Shown here: in pieces, positions 25,980-39,382 of the stretch
How the letters are laid out: each line of letters begins with the position of its first letter
How positions within the stretch are numbered: the stretch's first letter is position 1
DNA from: Rhododendron vialii
Taxonomy: Eukaryota > Streptophyta > Magnoliopsida > Ericales > Ericaceae
Assembly (NCBI RefSeq): GCF_030253575.1
Contig: NC_080563.1
Coordinates: 10,497,001 to 10,561,000 of the forward strand
DNA length: 64,000 bases
Reading direction: 5' to 3'
The notes under the pieces: model-generated
What the model was told of the DNA's origin: nothing
The model's input: the letters and a program-made list of their open reading frames with translations, nothing else
Database searches by the model: none
Translations under genes and position numbers: made by a program

Positions 25980-26520
25980 CCATAATGGTTAGGGTAATTT
26001 TTGTCCATTGGACAATAAACTTTTTTTCAAAAAGTATATGTAGTCTTTTCAAAAAAAAGGTACTTGTACTCCTTTTATCCATTGGTTATTAACTGCAAGG
26101 GGAATTATTATCCATTGGGTAATAACCGCTAGGGAAGTTAGTAACCTTTGGATAATAAAGTCTTTTGACCAAATAAAGTACCGATGTGACTAGGGAATCT
26201 TTCAATAAAGTTGATTTGACTAGTCAACCTTTTCAACCCTAGAAAATTACTTATTTATTTCCTTTTATTAATTTGGTTTTATTCTTTGTCCTTTGGACAA
26301 TAAAAGTTAGGAGAACTATTATTCATTGGATAATAGAAACCCAATTCTTTATATTAAAAGGGTTTTAATGAAAGATTTAAACAAAGTACTATGATTGACA
26401 TTTATAAATATTTTGAAAAGTACTTTTAATTATTTTTTCTAATAAAAGTTTCCTAGTAGCTATTGACCATTGGACAATAAATGTTAGGGGATTTATTATC
26501 CATTGGGTAATGGCCTTATT
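25980..26520. repeat. dispersed palindromic motif ATTNTCCATTGGANAATA
   Basis: About eight degenerate copies of a palindrome centred on CCATTGG, for example TTGTCCATTGGACAATAA near 26002 and TTATTCATTGGATAATAG near 26319. They are spaced irregularly through the 5' part of the LTR. Confidence 0.7.
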
Positions 26521-26845
26521 CTTTCAACCAAGTACATGAACTTAATAAACTAGTCTTTTTCAAAAATTCCATGGGATGAAGTACCAAAATTTTATTTTGA
26601 AAGTACTTAGTAGCCCTTGTAGCCTTTAAGGCCTAAGTTTTCCTAAGTACTCCTTTATTATTTTGTATTGGGGTTTTGTACCCAATTGGATTAATTTATG
26701 GGAGGTGTGATCTACCTAGACTACAAAGTACCCTAGTTTATTTATTTAAAGAGACATGTGCTTATTTATTTGGAAATCTTAGCCTTTAAGTTTCCTTGAC
26801 CCTAGTACCAAAGGTACCCATTGTTTATTGTTACTTGTACTTTTA

Positions 26846-27012
<167 letters not shown>

Positions 27013-27037
27013 AGGAAGGAGAAAGGAAGGTTGGTTG

Positions 27038-27784
27038 CATAGTTATCGATACCGTTCCGTACCGGCCGGTACGTACCGTTTTGACTGAAAATCGGTACCT
27101 TAACTCCCCAATTTCGTTCCGGTCCCAATACCGGTCGGTACCGGACTTTTCGAAAAATACCGGCAGGTATCGGGATACCGGAAATTCCGGCCGAGATTTT
27201 GCAACGTTTTTTTTTTTTTCTTTCCTGGTACCAAAAAAAAACAAAAAAACGTTTCAGGGCTTTTTTTTTTTTTTTTTACTTTTTCTTGTCCCAAACAAAA
27301 AAAACATTTCAGGCCCAAAAAAACTAAAAATTTTTTTAGCAAAACATAGGCTTAACCTTAGTACGTGCGCGAGGCTTAGATCCCGGATTTGCACCCCTCC
27401 TGCGCACGAATAACCCGTGACGCGCACCCGGTTAATTGGTTTCCGAATCAGTTTTTTCAAATTGCCTTTGGCCACGGCACATTTTTCCGAGCGCGCGAGA
27501 CCTCTTATTGGGTTCTCATTCACAAGTTCACTAGTGTGCAAAGTCATTTAAAGTGGATAAGAATTTTGTAACTAAGCAATGTGGGACTAGAGAATCTATA
27601 CTAAAGATATTTTATGATAAATTGTATGATATGGGGAATTTTTTTGAATTATAATTATATATAATTATTATATATATTGTAGTTGCGGTAAATCCGAAAC
27701 GGTACCCGGTACCTGACCAGTACCGGTACGTACCGTACCAGTAGGAAAACCGGTACCCTATCCGAAACGGTATTCAGAACTATG
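27038..27784. mobile_element. non-autonomous hAT-type element nested in the solo LTR
   Basis: The ends are CATAGTTATCGATACCGTTC and, inverted, CATAGTTCTGAATACCGTTT. Perfect 8-bp target duplications GTTGGTTG lie at 27030-27037 and 27785-27792, the size typical of hAT transposons. Length 747 bp. The subterminal regions are rich in GGTACCG-type repeats in both orientations, a likely transposase-binding pattern. No transposase is encoded. Confidence 0.88.
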
Positions 27785-28274
27785 GTTGGTTGTACCATGC
27801 TTGATCTTTCCTTGATCTTTGTTCATCCTTGGAGAATCTTTCTCCTAACCAAACATAACTCTCCATTGTACTTATGATTTGTTTAGTACCCAAATCTTGT
27901 ACCCCTTGTCTCATTTCCTTGCAACAAATCTCCCATAGTCCAATCCAAGGACTAAACCTAGCTTTGCAAGCTACCTTATTAGGCCTTAGTCTTTTATGCC
28001 TAATGACAACCTATGATGGACTATTATGACACAATCCTAGCCTTTATTAGCCTTAGACCTTGACTACAAGCTAAACCTAGATTATAATTACCTAGATTCA
28101 CTTAAAAAGCCTAAGATCTTAGTTGATTACATAGCCTTACACCTAAGATTTGGATTGGACAAGCTATGACTTGGTTGAAAGGTTGATTTGATGACTTAAT
28201 GGAGCAAATCCATGGAGGATTTAGAGAGAGAAAGGGCCGGCCATGAGAGGGAGGGAGAGCCCAAGAGTTTTGCC

Positions 28275-28282
28275 TATAAATA
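28275..28282 (+). promoter_or_regulatory. TATA box of the second solo LTR
   Basis: TATAAATA in the context TTTGCCTATAAATAGCAAGCC, followed by a CT/TTCTT-rich leader. It fits the U3/R promoter of the LTR. Confidence 0.55.
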
Positions 28283-28787
28283 GCAAGCCATCCCATGCCA
28301 TTGAACTCACACCTTCACCTAGCAACTTCTCTCTCTAGAAAAATTGTGTTCTTTCTTGTTCTTTCTTTTTGTTCTTCTTGTTCTTGAGTAGTTCTTGAGT
28401 TCTTCAAGAAACTCAACCTAGGCCGCCACTAAACCGCCACTCGACCACCCCCTCGATCCAAAAGTAGTAGTAGTATTAGTCAAGTAGAAGTTTCGAGAGA
28501 AACCTTTCTCTTTCGAAGCTACCGGAGACCACCGTAGGAAGTTACTCCGCTCGACCGCCGACGTACTTTTCGACCGCCGATTACTTTCCGTAGCCGACTA
28601 CCACCTAGAAGAACTGTAAGGAAATCCTTACTTACTTCCTATTTACTTACTTACTCAAAGTATAACGTTGTTATTTTGAACCGCTAATTATATGTAGTTC
28701 ATCCTTACGTACTTATCGTTTGATTAGAAGTATTCGTATAGTTATGAGTATGCGTATATGAGTTGCTTGTATTATTGTGGTGTGATA

Positions 28788-28894
28788 AAGCATAAGTGAT
28801 TTCACTCCAAAGACGTCCGTGCATGTGGCGTTGTGCTTTGAATAAAGCATAAGTGATACACTCCAAAAGCGTCCGTACATGTGGCGTTATGCTA
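28788..28894. repeat. ~60-bp tandem duplication in the solo LTR
   Basis: AAGCATAAGTGATttCACTCC...CGTCCGTGCATGTGGCGTTGTGCT is followed directly by a second copy with a few substitutions. Confidence 0.85.
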
Positions 28895-29231
28895 TAAGTA
28901 GTAATTGAGCGTGATGAGTAATATAGAATTAGATGACCTTGTTAGGATGATTCTTGCTTACGTTTGTCCTACCGCGGAGTCTTTGCATGTAACGAGACAC
29001 GAGAATCGAGAAAGTAGAAATATGACACCTAGGGTGTGAGTAATGAAAGGAAATATTTTTCGAGGAAGGAAATATTTTGAAACAACATAATGACCGATTT
29101 CGGGTGGCATTATGTGAGTTGTGTGTGTGCATGTGTAAAAGACGTGTTTTGAAAAGGTTTTGAATTTTCGAAAACCGCAATGTGGCCGGACGTGGTAGCC
29201 CATTGTGTGGTGTGTGTTGAAAAACCCAATG

Positions 29232-29552
29232 AGAACCCGGAGCGGCGGAATCATTGTGGGGATACTCGGGAACCCGGAGCGGCGGAACCGAGGTTTTTAG
29301 ATTTCGAAAACCCCCAATTGGGAACCCGGAGCGGCGGAACCATTGTGGGAGACTCGGGAACCCGGAGCGGCAGAACCGAGGGTTTTGAATTGTGTGCGTT
29401 CCCATGGGAACCCGGAGCGGCGCAACCATGGTGAGGTATAGCTTGGTTATCTGCGTTACGGAGCCAATGCAAATATTTTTGTGTGCCAATGGGAACCCGG
29501 TACGGCGGAACCATTGTGAGGATACTCGGGAGTCCGGAACGGCGGAACCGAG
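29232..29552. repeat. GC-rich array of AACCCGGAGCGGCGGAACC units
   Basis: Seven copies of AACCCGGAGCGGCGGAACC or close variants (near 29232, 29269, 29321, 29357, 29406, 29490 and 29528). The sequence after the unit alternates between ATTGTGGG and GAGG, giving a two-part higher-order repeat. A longer flanking piece, GGAGCCAATGCAAATNTTTTT, is also duplicated (near 29460 and 29585). It lies in the transcribed part of the solo LTR and is much richer in G+C than its surroundings. Confidence 0.9.
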
Positions 29553-31797
29553 ATTGGGTGTGTAGATTGGTCATCCGCGGTACGGAGCCAATGCAAATGT
29601 TTTTGTGTTAAACAAATGGTTTTTGAAAGTTTGATTTGTAAATGAAATTGTTGACACAGTCTACGATGAGTCACGTAGGAGAAACCCGGAAATCTTGGAC
29701 ACCAACGATAGATGATTAATGAATGTGAATGTGTCATTGATTAACTGTGTATACACTTATCATGTGGAAATTGATGTTGTATTATACCTTTGTTTATAAG
29801 TTATGGGTTAGCGGGTATGGGATTACTCTGCTGAGCTTTGTAGCTCACGGTGTTACCTTTTGGTGACCCTGACATATTATATGGGTGGCGACGCCGGTAT
29901 AATGTGTCAGATTTTGTAGATGATCAGGGTAAGCAGTTCACTGTGGAGGCTTTTGGAGCTGAGAAGCTGGCAAGAATGGAGGAGCTGAGGAGCTGTAGTT
30001 AGGAACCGTAGAACCCCCTTCATTTTTTGTAAATATTGAACTCTTGTAGGAATTTTGTTGTAATAAGAGCCAGACTCTAATTTGAGGTTTTCAATAAAAT
30101 TGTCTTTTAACGTACCCAAAATTCGGGGCGTTACACAAATCGTATCTTTGAGTCAACAACAAATCTATGTAGTTCCATATTTGAGCCACTACCAAGTTCA
30201 TGCAGAAAGAAAAGGACAATTACATAGCAATCTCAAGATTAAAATGGAGAGACAAACCCACTTAGCACCAACCTTATAAGAAATCCTTGCTCAAGCTATA
30301 ACTTCATCCTTGAGAAGTTGTTTCAATACTTGCAAATATCCTTGTATCAGTATCAAGCATTAGCAATACACGTTTCCATTCAACAGAGCATAAAGAAATG
30401 GAGGAGGTTGAACCATCTTGCCTCCAGATATGGAGATTCGACAAGGTATCCGTTCTTCTTAAGTACTAGCTTCACTTTGACGTAATTGGCAGTTGAAGCA
30501 TAAATGAAATCAATCATCTCTTTTGGGAGCTTGGTCTTCAACAATTTATTTAAAACAGCTACAATGGTGTCAGTTTCAAGACTGACTAATACCTCCGCGT
30601 ACAATGAGTACGGGGTCAGATTGTAATCATGCATGTTCTCTAGCCTATGAACCATAGTCAGGTGTGTGAATGTTCAAAAATCTGCAAACATGTACTCAGG
30701 AAAATAGCTTATACGAATTACTTGCCTAAAACACGTAGAACATACCTGCAAACGGGCTCAGCAATGGTGATGAGAATTTCTCAGTGTTGGTTTATAGAAA
30801 GGATAAAAGGTTTCAAGGAAAATACGACAATCAACACAAGCCCACAATGGCTGATTAGCATGATCAGGTTTGGGCTCTAGCCAGCTGAAATCCCTCTTTT
30901 TCCCTTCTTTCTCACCTTTAATCAACCATAGTTCACTCACTCAGTTCATCCGGAGTAAATAGAATCACCCACAAAACCTATATAACTAACCTTTCATCTA
31001 ATTTAAACATGATGAAAAAAAGGCTAATACTGAGCTCCATTTCTCACAAAAGTTATACTACAAAGAAAGGAAGAACTTAGTTTTCCGAACATCAAGGAAG
31101 AGGCAAGTTCGGTATGGAGGGACTCAATGGAGACAACGGATTCATGAAGCCAATGCCAATAGGTTGGGACTTACGGGTCAGTTTGGTTTGGTTTGGAAGG
31201 AAGTGGGAAGTTTTACACCAAACTTGGTGAACAAGCTTTCAGGGAAAAGTTTGCAATTTCTTAACAAGATCTGATCCCATGCTTAAAAAGGTAAGCATTG
31301 TATTGTGCTCGGTGTTTTTTTTCATACGCAATGTGTATTTCCGAACTATTTGACGAAGAATCATTGAAGAAGTTCTTTACTAATTATACACTCTAACGAA
31401 ATTGAACGTGAGAAGAGCATAGGGATTGAGATGGCCTAATTGCATCATAGAAGAACATTATATACTAATACCACAACGATCATCATAATCATCGAATTCT
31501 TCGGCAAAACAAGCATCATCATCTCCCGCAACTGGAGCCTTGTGATTCTCCTCGTAGAAAGAAATAATCGAGCAATTCAAAAACCGTAATTTTACTCCAC
31601 AAAAACAAGAAAACCAAACTGAAAACTGAAACACATATTGGGGAACTATCAGAACCTACTTCTCGCAAATTTTAATACGCTTTCACGCTTGCATGCACTA
31701 CGTGAATTGCACGTATTTGTGTATGTATAGTTAACGCGTATGTATGTATAAGTCATGTACGACGGAGGAGAGGGAAGGATGTGATACCGTGCTCCAT

Positions 31798-32331
31798 GGC
31801 CTCCGATTGAGATCTCTCTGTGTTGGCGTTTAGGAAGGCAGTTGATGGAAATGGAGTATTTCCACCGTCTCTTCAGAGCTCGTTTGGGTCGAAATCGAAT
31901 TTATTCTTTTTCTATACTTGTGGGTAATTTACACTAACCCCCCCTGATATTTATGACTAATAAAATACTACAGATAGTCAGATACTACCATTTGGGTTTG
32001 AAATCTGACAAAAGATGCTACCTTGACATTTCAAAAATTCTAATTCATTGGCAAAATGGCGTGGGAAATGCAAAACTGCTTTAGATTTCCCTGCATTGTG
32101 GTACTGCCCGCTCATCTCTTAGCCAAGTAAGGATTAGCTTCTTTTGCCAGTTTTTCGGTTACGGATTGTAGATAGAATTTTGTCGTGTTGATAGTAGTTT
32201 TAGGGATGAAGGAACAGTAGATGCATGCACTGCATATTACACGAATCTTTTATCCTAGATTTTATTTTGTTATTCTATCTTTACTATCTATGTAAACTGT
32301 TTTCATTACAATCTAGGAAGTTATTTTATTC

Positions 32332-32394
<63 letters not shown>

Positions 32395-33056
32395 CTTTAA
32401 CACCTTCAAATCATTTGTTGCACTTGTCGCATTGCGTCCATCAACCATTTGCTTGCTTGCATATTTTTTCACTAACAATTACATCTCCGTTGTTTACTAT
32501 ACCACTACTCCATTTTCACCTCATCTTTCGTAATTTAAATGCCTATGTGGCTATCAGGCTATGAAGATTGAAAGAAACTTAACATCTTAGACAAAAATCA
32601 TTTTCGTTCACCAACTGAGTTTGACCTAACTTTTCAATAAGATCATTTTTTTTAAAAAAAATTTGTCTTTTATGAATTTTTGTCAGTTTTGGTTTATAAT
32701 TATATATTTGTATAGAATATTGATTTGTCACAATGAAATAAATTTAAAAAGCAAAAATTATTGATAAAAATACTTTTAAAAAGTTTACTAAAGATAAAAG
32801 TAATCGAAAACACAAATTCTTTACATTACTATTATTTTTTGTCTCGAAATGACAGGGGGCCAGGCCAAACCGAAATTTTAATCTAAATTTCAGGGTCAGG
32901 TCGCAACACAAGTGGAGCCGCAGCCCCAAGCGGGTCGTTCACCGGGTCGGTCCTAGGGTATAGTCGACTTTTCCAATTTGGATCGTCACTGCAATTGCCA
33001 TTTTCAACATTTTCTCTCTCCGTTGCTCCGTCGAATCGTCCACCCACAGAGAGTCG

Positions 33057-33060
<4 letters not shown>
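31798..33060. other. intergenic region between divergent XPB pseudogene and beta-adaptin gene
   Basis: The two genes point away from each other here, so their promoters share this 1.3-kb interval. It contains a TA microsatellite and otherwise AT-rich DNA. I could not assign individual promoter elements with confidence. Confidence 0.5.
32334..32389. repeat. (TA)n microsatellite
   Basis: An uninterrupted TA run of about 56 bases. Confidence 0.95.

Positions 33061-33092
<32 letters not shown>
33061..33092. repeat. (GA)n tract directly abutting the beta-adaptin start codon
   Basis: A GA run of about 31 bases whose last GA continues straight into the ATG at 33092-33094. It is therefore in the 5'UTR with no spacer before the start codon. 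Confidence 0.95.
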
Positions 33093-33095
<3 letters not shown>

Positions 33096-36000
33096 GCGGG
33101 CACGACTCCAAGTACTTCTCCACCACCAAGAAGGGCGAAATCCCTGAGCTCAAAGAGGAGCTCAATTCTCAGTACAAGGTTCCTCTCTCTGTACTTGTGC
33201 TTGTATAACAGTATTCTCTTTTTATCCATCTATACGTCACAAAATTTGATTCCAGCGGCCTTGATCTGATTCAACTGCACTCTTGATTTCACTGCTGACT
33301 CGTTTCTACCACGATTGACGAGAATTGCCATCAGATCTATTGCTTTCCTGCTTTGATTTGTCGTTCGGATCGCCGTTAATAACCTTAATTGACTTGCAAC
33401 TCACGTCCACACGATTTCCGTAATGATGTCGATGGAGCCTGCGATGCAATTCCCAAATTTGGACACGAAAGCAGAACACCTGTGTGGTGTTATATTGCCT
33501 ACCTCACATTTATTATTTCCTCCGGGCTAATAGTACAAGATCGCCGTGATGTTTGCAAAATTTACTGAGTTGCTTTGCCGACACTACTTATGACGTAACC
33601 AATATGCTTTTTTAGAAATGGATCGATTCTCGTTTTAGAAGTTTTATTGTTTGATTCATGTTTGTTAGGGCTTGTAACAGGTTTTTACTGATTAGGTTCT
33701 TTTATGTGGCCCGGTATACTAGTTTGGCAATTTGCTCTACTTATGGGATGTATTGCTACTTGATTATACCATGTCTTAAGACAGTGTAAAGGGTGCAAGC
33801 TATGTTTCCTGCTTCTTGGTGTAGCTAGAATTTGAGCTTGTTTCACTTCGTTGATATGTGATATCTGTACAGAGTAGCTCATTTGAACACGTAACATTGC
33901 ATTATTAGGATGGTTTTGCATACAAATGCCAAACTCACTGGGATTCGAGATAGTGTCATCAGGACTTATTAGCTGTAACATGGTGATTTGGGGAGGCTTT
34001 AGTTTGGTTTCATTACCCTTTCTTATTTTCTCATGCAGGACAAAAGAAAAGATGCTGTTAAAAAGGTGATTGCTGCTATGACTGTGGGCAAAGATGTTTC
34101 ATCTTTGTTCACAGATGTTGTCAACTGTATGCAAACAGAGAATTTGGAGCTCAAAAAGCTTGTCTATTTGTATCTGATAAATTACGCTAAGAGCCAACCC
34201 GACCTTGCAATTCTGGCAGTTAATACGTTTGTGAAGGTAAGAACTGTGGTGAACTTTTGTCCTCCTGCATTTTATATTTTTACATCGACCAGATAGAACT
34301 CGGCATTGCCAATTTTCTTTGCTGATTTGAGATTGTGCTTCATAAGGTGACTGTTGACCTAATAAGTTCATCACTTCATCTTCTAATGGGGTAAACTTTT
34401 GGGACATTGGGGATCTAACATGATTTCGCGTTGGTACAGATACGTATAGCTATATTTGTATATAAAATAACAAATGGCACTAGCTGTCAGTTCTGTAGTT
34501 TGGGTTTCATGCCATGATTTCTCAAACAATTTTGTTTCCTTCCCTTTTATTTAGAAATTGAAAAGCATCATCTTCAATAACATCCTTCTATAGATATTTT
34601 TTTCTTCAAGTTTCTTTGTTTCCTTCCATTTCCTCGATGGTAGATCAGTGAATCGCTTGATACCTCATACCTCGCCAATATATCAAATTTACATGTTATA
34701 CCTTTATGTTTTCCTTTCAATCCTTTTTAAGTGGTTTCTATGGATCTCCAACCTACTGTTATGGATGGTTTTGCAGGATTCACAGGATCCAAATCCTCTG
34801 ATTCGTGCTTTGGCTGTGAGGACTATGGGATGCATCCGTGTTGATAAAATCACTGAATATCTGTGTGACCCCCTTCAGAGGTGTCTTAAGGTTGATCTTA
34901 TTCTAGTTTACAGTTTACTCATGCTGGCAATTGGAACCTTTTACTTGTCATGGACCTCAGGAATTTATAATTACGTCCTTCAATTTTCTCCATTGTACCA
35001 ATATTGCAAATGTCTTTAGTTCAATTGCACATGTTTGTATTGTGTTATGGTTCTCATATAGTTGTAACTGTTGAACTTCTGATTATCAGGACGATGATCC
35101 CTATGTTCGCAAGACAGCAGCTATATGTGTTGCTAAACTTTATGACATAAATGCTGAGCTAGTTGAGGATAGAGGGTTTCTGGAAGCTCTCAAGGATTTG
35201 ATATCAGACAATAATCCAATGGTTGTAGCAAATGCTGTTGCAGCACTTGCGGAGATTCAAGAGAACAGTAGCAGGCCCATCTTTGAGATCACGAGCCACA
35301 CACTTTCAAAGCTCCTTACTGCTCTAAATGAATGCACGGAGTAAGTTTGTGTTTCTAGACTACAAGTATGCTCCCTTTTGTGGTGACATGAAAATTATGT
35401 TTTGCAGTGCTGATGTTTGAAAAACAGAACATTTTACATGGTATCCAAGCAATGAATCTGTTCATAACAATTAGTTTTTGAAATTGGTGTAATACCGGTT
35501 CAACTATGAGCTACTATAACGTAATATATGCTGTTGTTATTTGACGTGTGAGTTTAGGTGGGGTCAAGTTTTCATATTGGATGCCCTTTCCAAATACAAG
35601 GCAGCCGACGCTCGTGAGGCTGAGAATATAGTGGAGCGTGTTACTCCAAGACTACAACATGCAAATTGTGCGGTTGTTCTTTCAGCTGTCAAGGTGACAT
35701 TGCATCATGTTAACATCGATGATGACATTCCTGGTCATTTACTTATGTTTTAGTTTATCTGTTTATGAAAATCATACTTTACTGCTGCCTTTCTAAATTT
35801 ATACCAACTTCCAGATGATCCTCCAGCAAATGGAACTCATCACAAGTACTGATGTCGTTCGGAATCTTTGCAAGAAAATGGCTCCTCCCCTTGTGACGTT
35901 ACTATCTGCAGAACCTGAAATTCAATATGTTGCATTACGAAACATCAACCTTATTGTGCAAAGACGGCCTACTATTCTTGCCCACGAAATCAAGGTGATT

Positions 36001-37302
36001 TGATGTGAATAACCATGAGTTTGTTGCGCGGTTTCTTCGAAGTCACACTTTTAGTAGGAAGTCTTGCTTATGAAACACATAATGTTTGGTTGTAGGTGTT
36101 TTTCTGCAAGTACAATGATCCCATTTATGTGAAGATGGAAAAGTTGGAAATCATGATAAAGCTGGCTTCAGACAGAAATATAGACCAGGTATGCAGACTT
36201 TAGTCTTATCTTCTTTAGATATATTTTTTCTGTTGGCTGTCGTAATGCTCACTTGGTAGTCATTTTTCAGGTTCTGTTGGAGTTCAAAGAATATGCTACA
36301 GAAGTAGATGTAGACTTTGTTAGAAAGGCTGTTCGCGCTATTGGTCGATGTGCCATCAAGTTAGAGAGAGCGGCAGAGAGATGCATTAGTGTTTTGCTTG
36401 AGTTGATTAAGATCAAAGTAAACTACGTCGTTCAAGAAGCTATCATAGTCATTAAAGACATATTTAGACGATATCCGAACACGTAAGATTTTGTGGCTCA
36501 GCTTTGTGTTTTCTATGGCTTTTCCCCACAGATTCATGCTGTCAAATGTCAATACTCAATAGTGTCATAAACTGCTTCCTTTCAATCTAAGTTTGGCTAT
36601 TTTATTGTCTTAGAACGATTCGTATTGTTCCAAGCTTAACTTTTATTCGTTGTTCCCCTCAGCTACGAGTCCATCATTGCTACACTTTGTGAGAGTTTAG
36701 ACACTTTAGATGAGCCCGAGGCGAAGGTTGTCCTTAACAATTTCATGACTTTTTGTCTTTTTATCGTCGCTTATTCTTTTACAATGTATATCCTATGTTG
36801 CTCACTATTGATTGACTCCTTTAATTTATGTAGGCATCGATGATCTGGATAATTGGTGAGTATGCAGAGAGAATTGACAATGCTGATGAGCTCCTCGAGA
36901 GCTTTTTGGAGAGTTTCCCTGAAGAACCTGCACAAGTACAACTGCAATTGTTGACTGCGACAGTCAAACTTTTTCTTAAGAAGCCAACTGAAGGCCCACA
37001 GCAGATGATCCAGGTGTGCTGTTTTAACCTTTCCGTTGTGTTTATGACGTGCTCATTCTATGAAAATGTTGTGACTACCACTCAGAATCTATTGCCTTCT
37101 ATTCTATTGCTTTATAGTGGTTCTCACTGCATGTTACCATCTTGGTAGGTTGTGTTGAACAATGCTACTGTGGAGACTGACAATCCTGATTTGCGTGATC
37201 GTGCATATATATACTGGCGTCTGCTTTCAACTGATCCTGAGGTTTGTAATGGTTGGAAATAGTTTCTCCCTTTGCGTATATTATATGCCTACAGTTCTCG
37301 GT

Positions 37303-37356
<54 letters not shown>

Positions 37357-39382
37357 ACATTTTACATGATGGGTATGTTGCTGCAAAAGTTGCTGTGGTG
37401 TCCATTTATAATGTCATGCTTGTCACACCTTGTAGGTTCACTTCTGTGGATACGAGTACTTCTAGATTGTAGGAAAAGTGGACAGTTGCTACATAGTTTG
37501 GAGCTTAATTCTTTAGCACGTTATAGACTTTTGGATGGCTATGTTTGTAAAAGTTGGTCTTGGAGTGAGAAGCCTTAAATATCCGTTCTAAACCTGCTTT
37601 TTCCTTTCCCCTCTTTCAGGCGGCCAAGGATGTTGTGTTAGCTGAGAAGCCAGTGATTAGTGACGATTCAAACCAACTCGAACCTTCTCTTCTTGATGAA
37701 CTTCTTTCAAATATTGCTACTTTGTCTTCAGTGTACCACAAGCCACCAGAGGCATTTGTTACCCGTGTGAAGACTACCCAAAAAACTGAAGAAGATGACT
37801 ACCCTGATGGGGGTGAACCAGGGTACTCCGAATCTCCTTCTCATGCCGTGGACAGTGCTGCATCACCACCAGCTACTTCAAGTAGTGCTCCACATGCTAC
37901 GGCAAGGCAACCAGTCCCTGCAACTCCTGCTCCTGTGCCAGATTTACTCGGTGATTTGATAGGCCTTGATAATGATAATAATGGTAACGGGGCTATTGTA
38001 CCAGTTGACATTTTACATGAAGGGTAAGTATTTTGGAAAATTAGAATGATACATTGTCCATATGCGTTAATTAGGCTTCTTAATTAATTTGCTGCTCGTA
38101 GATTTATTGTTTGATGGAAAATTTGAATGCGGTTACTTGGAAGTTGGAAGTTACCTAGATGCTAAAGATTAGTGAACTTATCCTAAAGTTGCAATTCATG
38201 GGCGTTCTGATGATGAATAAAATGTGCAAATGTAAAGATTTAGTTCGTTTGAATGCCTGATTTGGAGTTGTGACTTCAATTGCAGCTCTCCTTTGCCTGT
38301 TGTATTGCCAGCATCAACTGGTCAAGGTTTGCAGATCAGTGCACAACTGGTACGGAGAGATGGCCAAATTTTTTACAGCTTATTGTTTGAGAACAACTTG
38401 CAGATTCCCCTCGACGGTTTTATGATTCAGTTCAACAAGAACACGTTTGGTGTTGCTGCTGCTGGACCACTTCAGGTAGTTGTGACTTCCACCATCATGA
38501 ATCAAATGTATTTTTTTTTAATTTGCACACTGGATTGATTTCAAGTTCTTAATGGCTATTCAGGTCCCACAGTTGCTACCTGGAACATCTGCTTCGACTC
38601 TTCTGCCTATGGTTCTGTTCCAGAACATAGCTCCTGGTCCTCCGAACACACTTCTGCAGGTTGCGGTGAAAAATAATCAACAGCCTGTGTGGTATTTCAA
38701 TGATAAATTATCATTGGTGGTGTTCTTCTCTGAAGATGGGAGAATGGAGCGTTCTGCTTTCCTTGAGGTAGCAAAACAAAAATAGTTTCAATTTTTCAAC
38801 TGCATATTTTGTATGCTGTACTGCTTCAGTAACCAACTAACCATTGTAATGACTAATGACAACTCCTTTGGCAATAATTGCTGGTGGAAATTTGTTTTAA
38901 CTTGCGGAGACTATAGGGATTTTCAAATATTTTGTTTATTTCATCCGTCCTAACTATACTTAGTGTACTTTACGAGCAATCTAAGGAAGGTTCATTTGTG
39001 TTTGGTAGGAAAATTGAACCATTTTTCAAGTTTAAAATGTTTGGTGATGGTGACTGGAACCTGATTCTTTTGTGTATTGCAGACATGGAAGTCCTTGCCT
39101 GATTCAAACGAGGTCTCAAAGGATTTTCCAGGGATAGTTGTGAACAGCGTGGAGGCAACTCTAGACCAGCTCGCGGCATCCAACATGTTCTTCATCGCAA
39201 AACGTAAGCACGCAAACCAGGACGTGTTGTACCTCTCTGCGAAGATCCCTCGAGGAATCCCGTTCTTGATTGAACTCACAGCAGTTATTGGAATCCCCGG
39301 GCTGAAGTGTGCAATCAAATCTCCTAGCCCTGAAATGGCTCCTCTTTTCTTCGAAGCCCTGGAGAATCTTCTCAAGAGTTGA
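33092..39382 (+). CDS. BETAC-AD: beta-adaptin (AP-1/AP-2 large subunit, beta B/C type)
   Basis: Fifteen exons: 33092-33178, 34039-34236, 34777-34890, 35090-35340, 35558-35693, 35815-35994, 36096-36188, 36271-36482, 36663-36726, 36834-37013, 37149-37241, 37620-38023, 38286-38475, 38564-38767, 39083-39382. All have GT-AG borders and consistent phase; the product is 901 aa, close to the roughly 890-900 aa usual in plants. It is the large beta subunit of the clathrin adaptors AP-1/AP-2, acting in vesicle formation at the trans-Golgi/early endosome and plasma membrane. Residues 1 to about 585 are the alpha-helical trunk (start [20 protein letters not shown]). Residues about 590-670 are a Pro/Ser/Ala-rich hinge with an LLGDL clathrin-box-like motif at 645-649. 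About 672-901 is the appendage. No truncation or missing exon was seen. From memory, closest to Arabidopsis BETAC-AD (At4g23460) and BETAB-AD (At4g11380); neighbouring genes favour the former. Confidence 0.96.
37304..37352. repeat. (CT)n microsatellite in beta-adaptin intron 11
   Basis: A CT run of about 49 bases inside the intron 37242-37619. It is pyrimidine-rich on the sense strand but lies about 270 bases upstream of the acceptor used. Confidence 0.95.
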
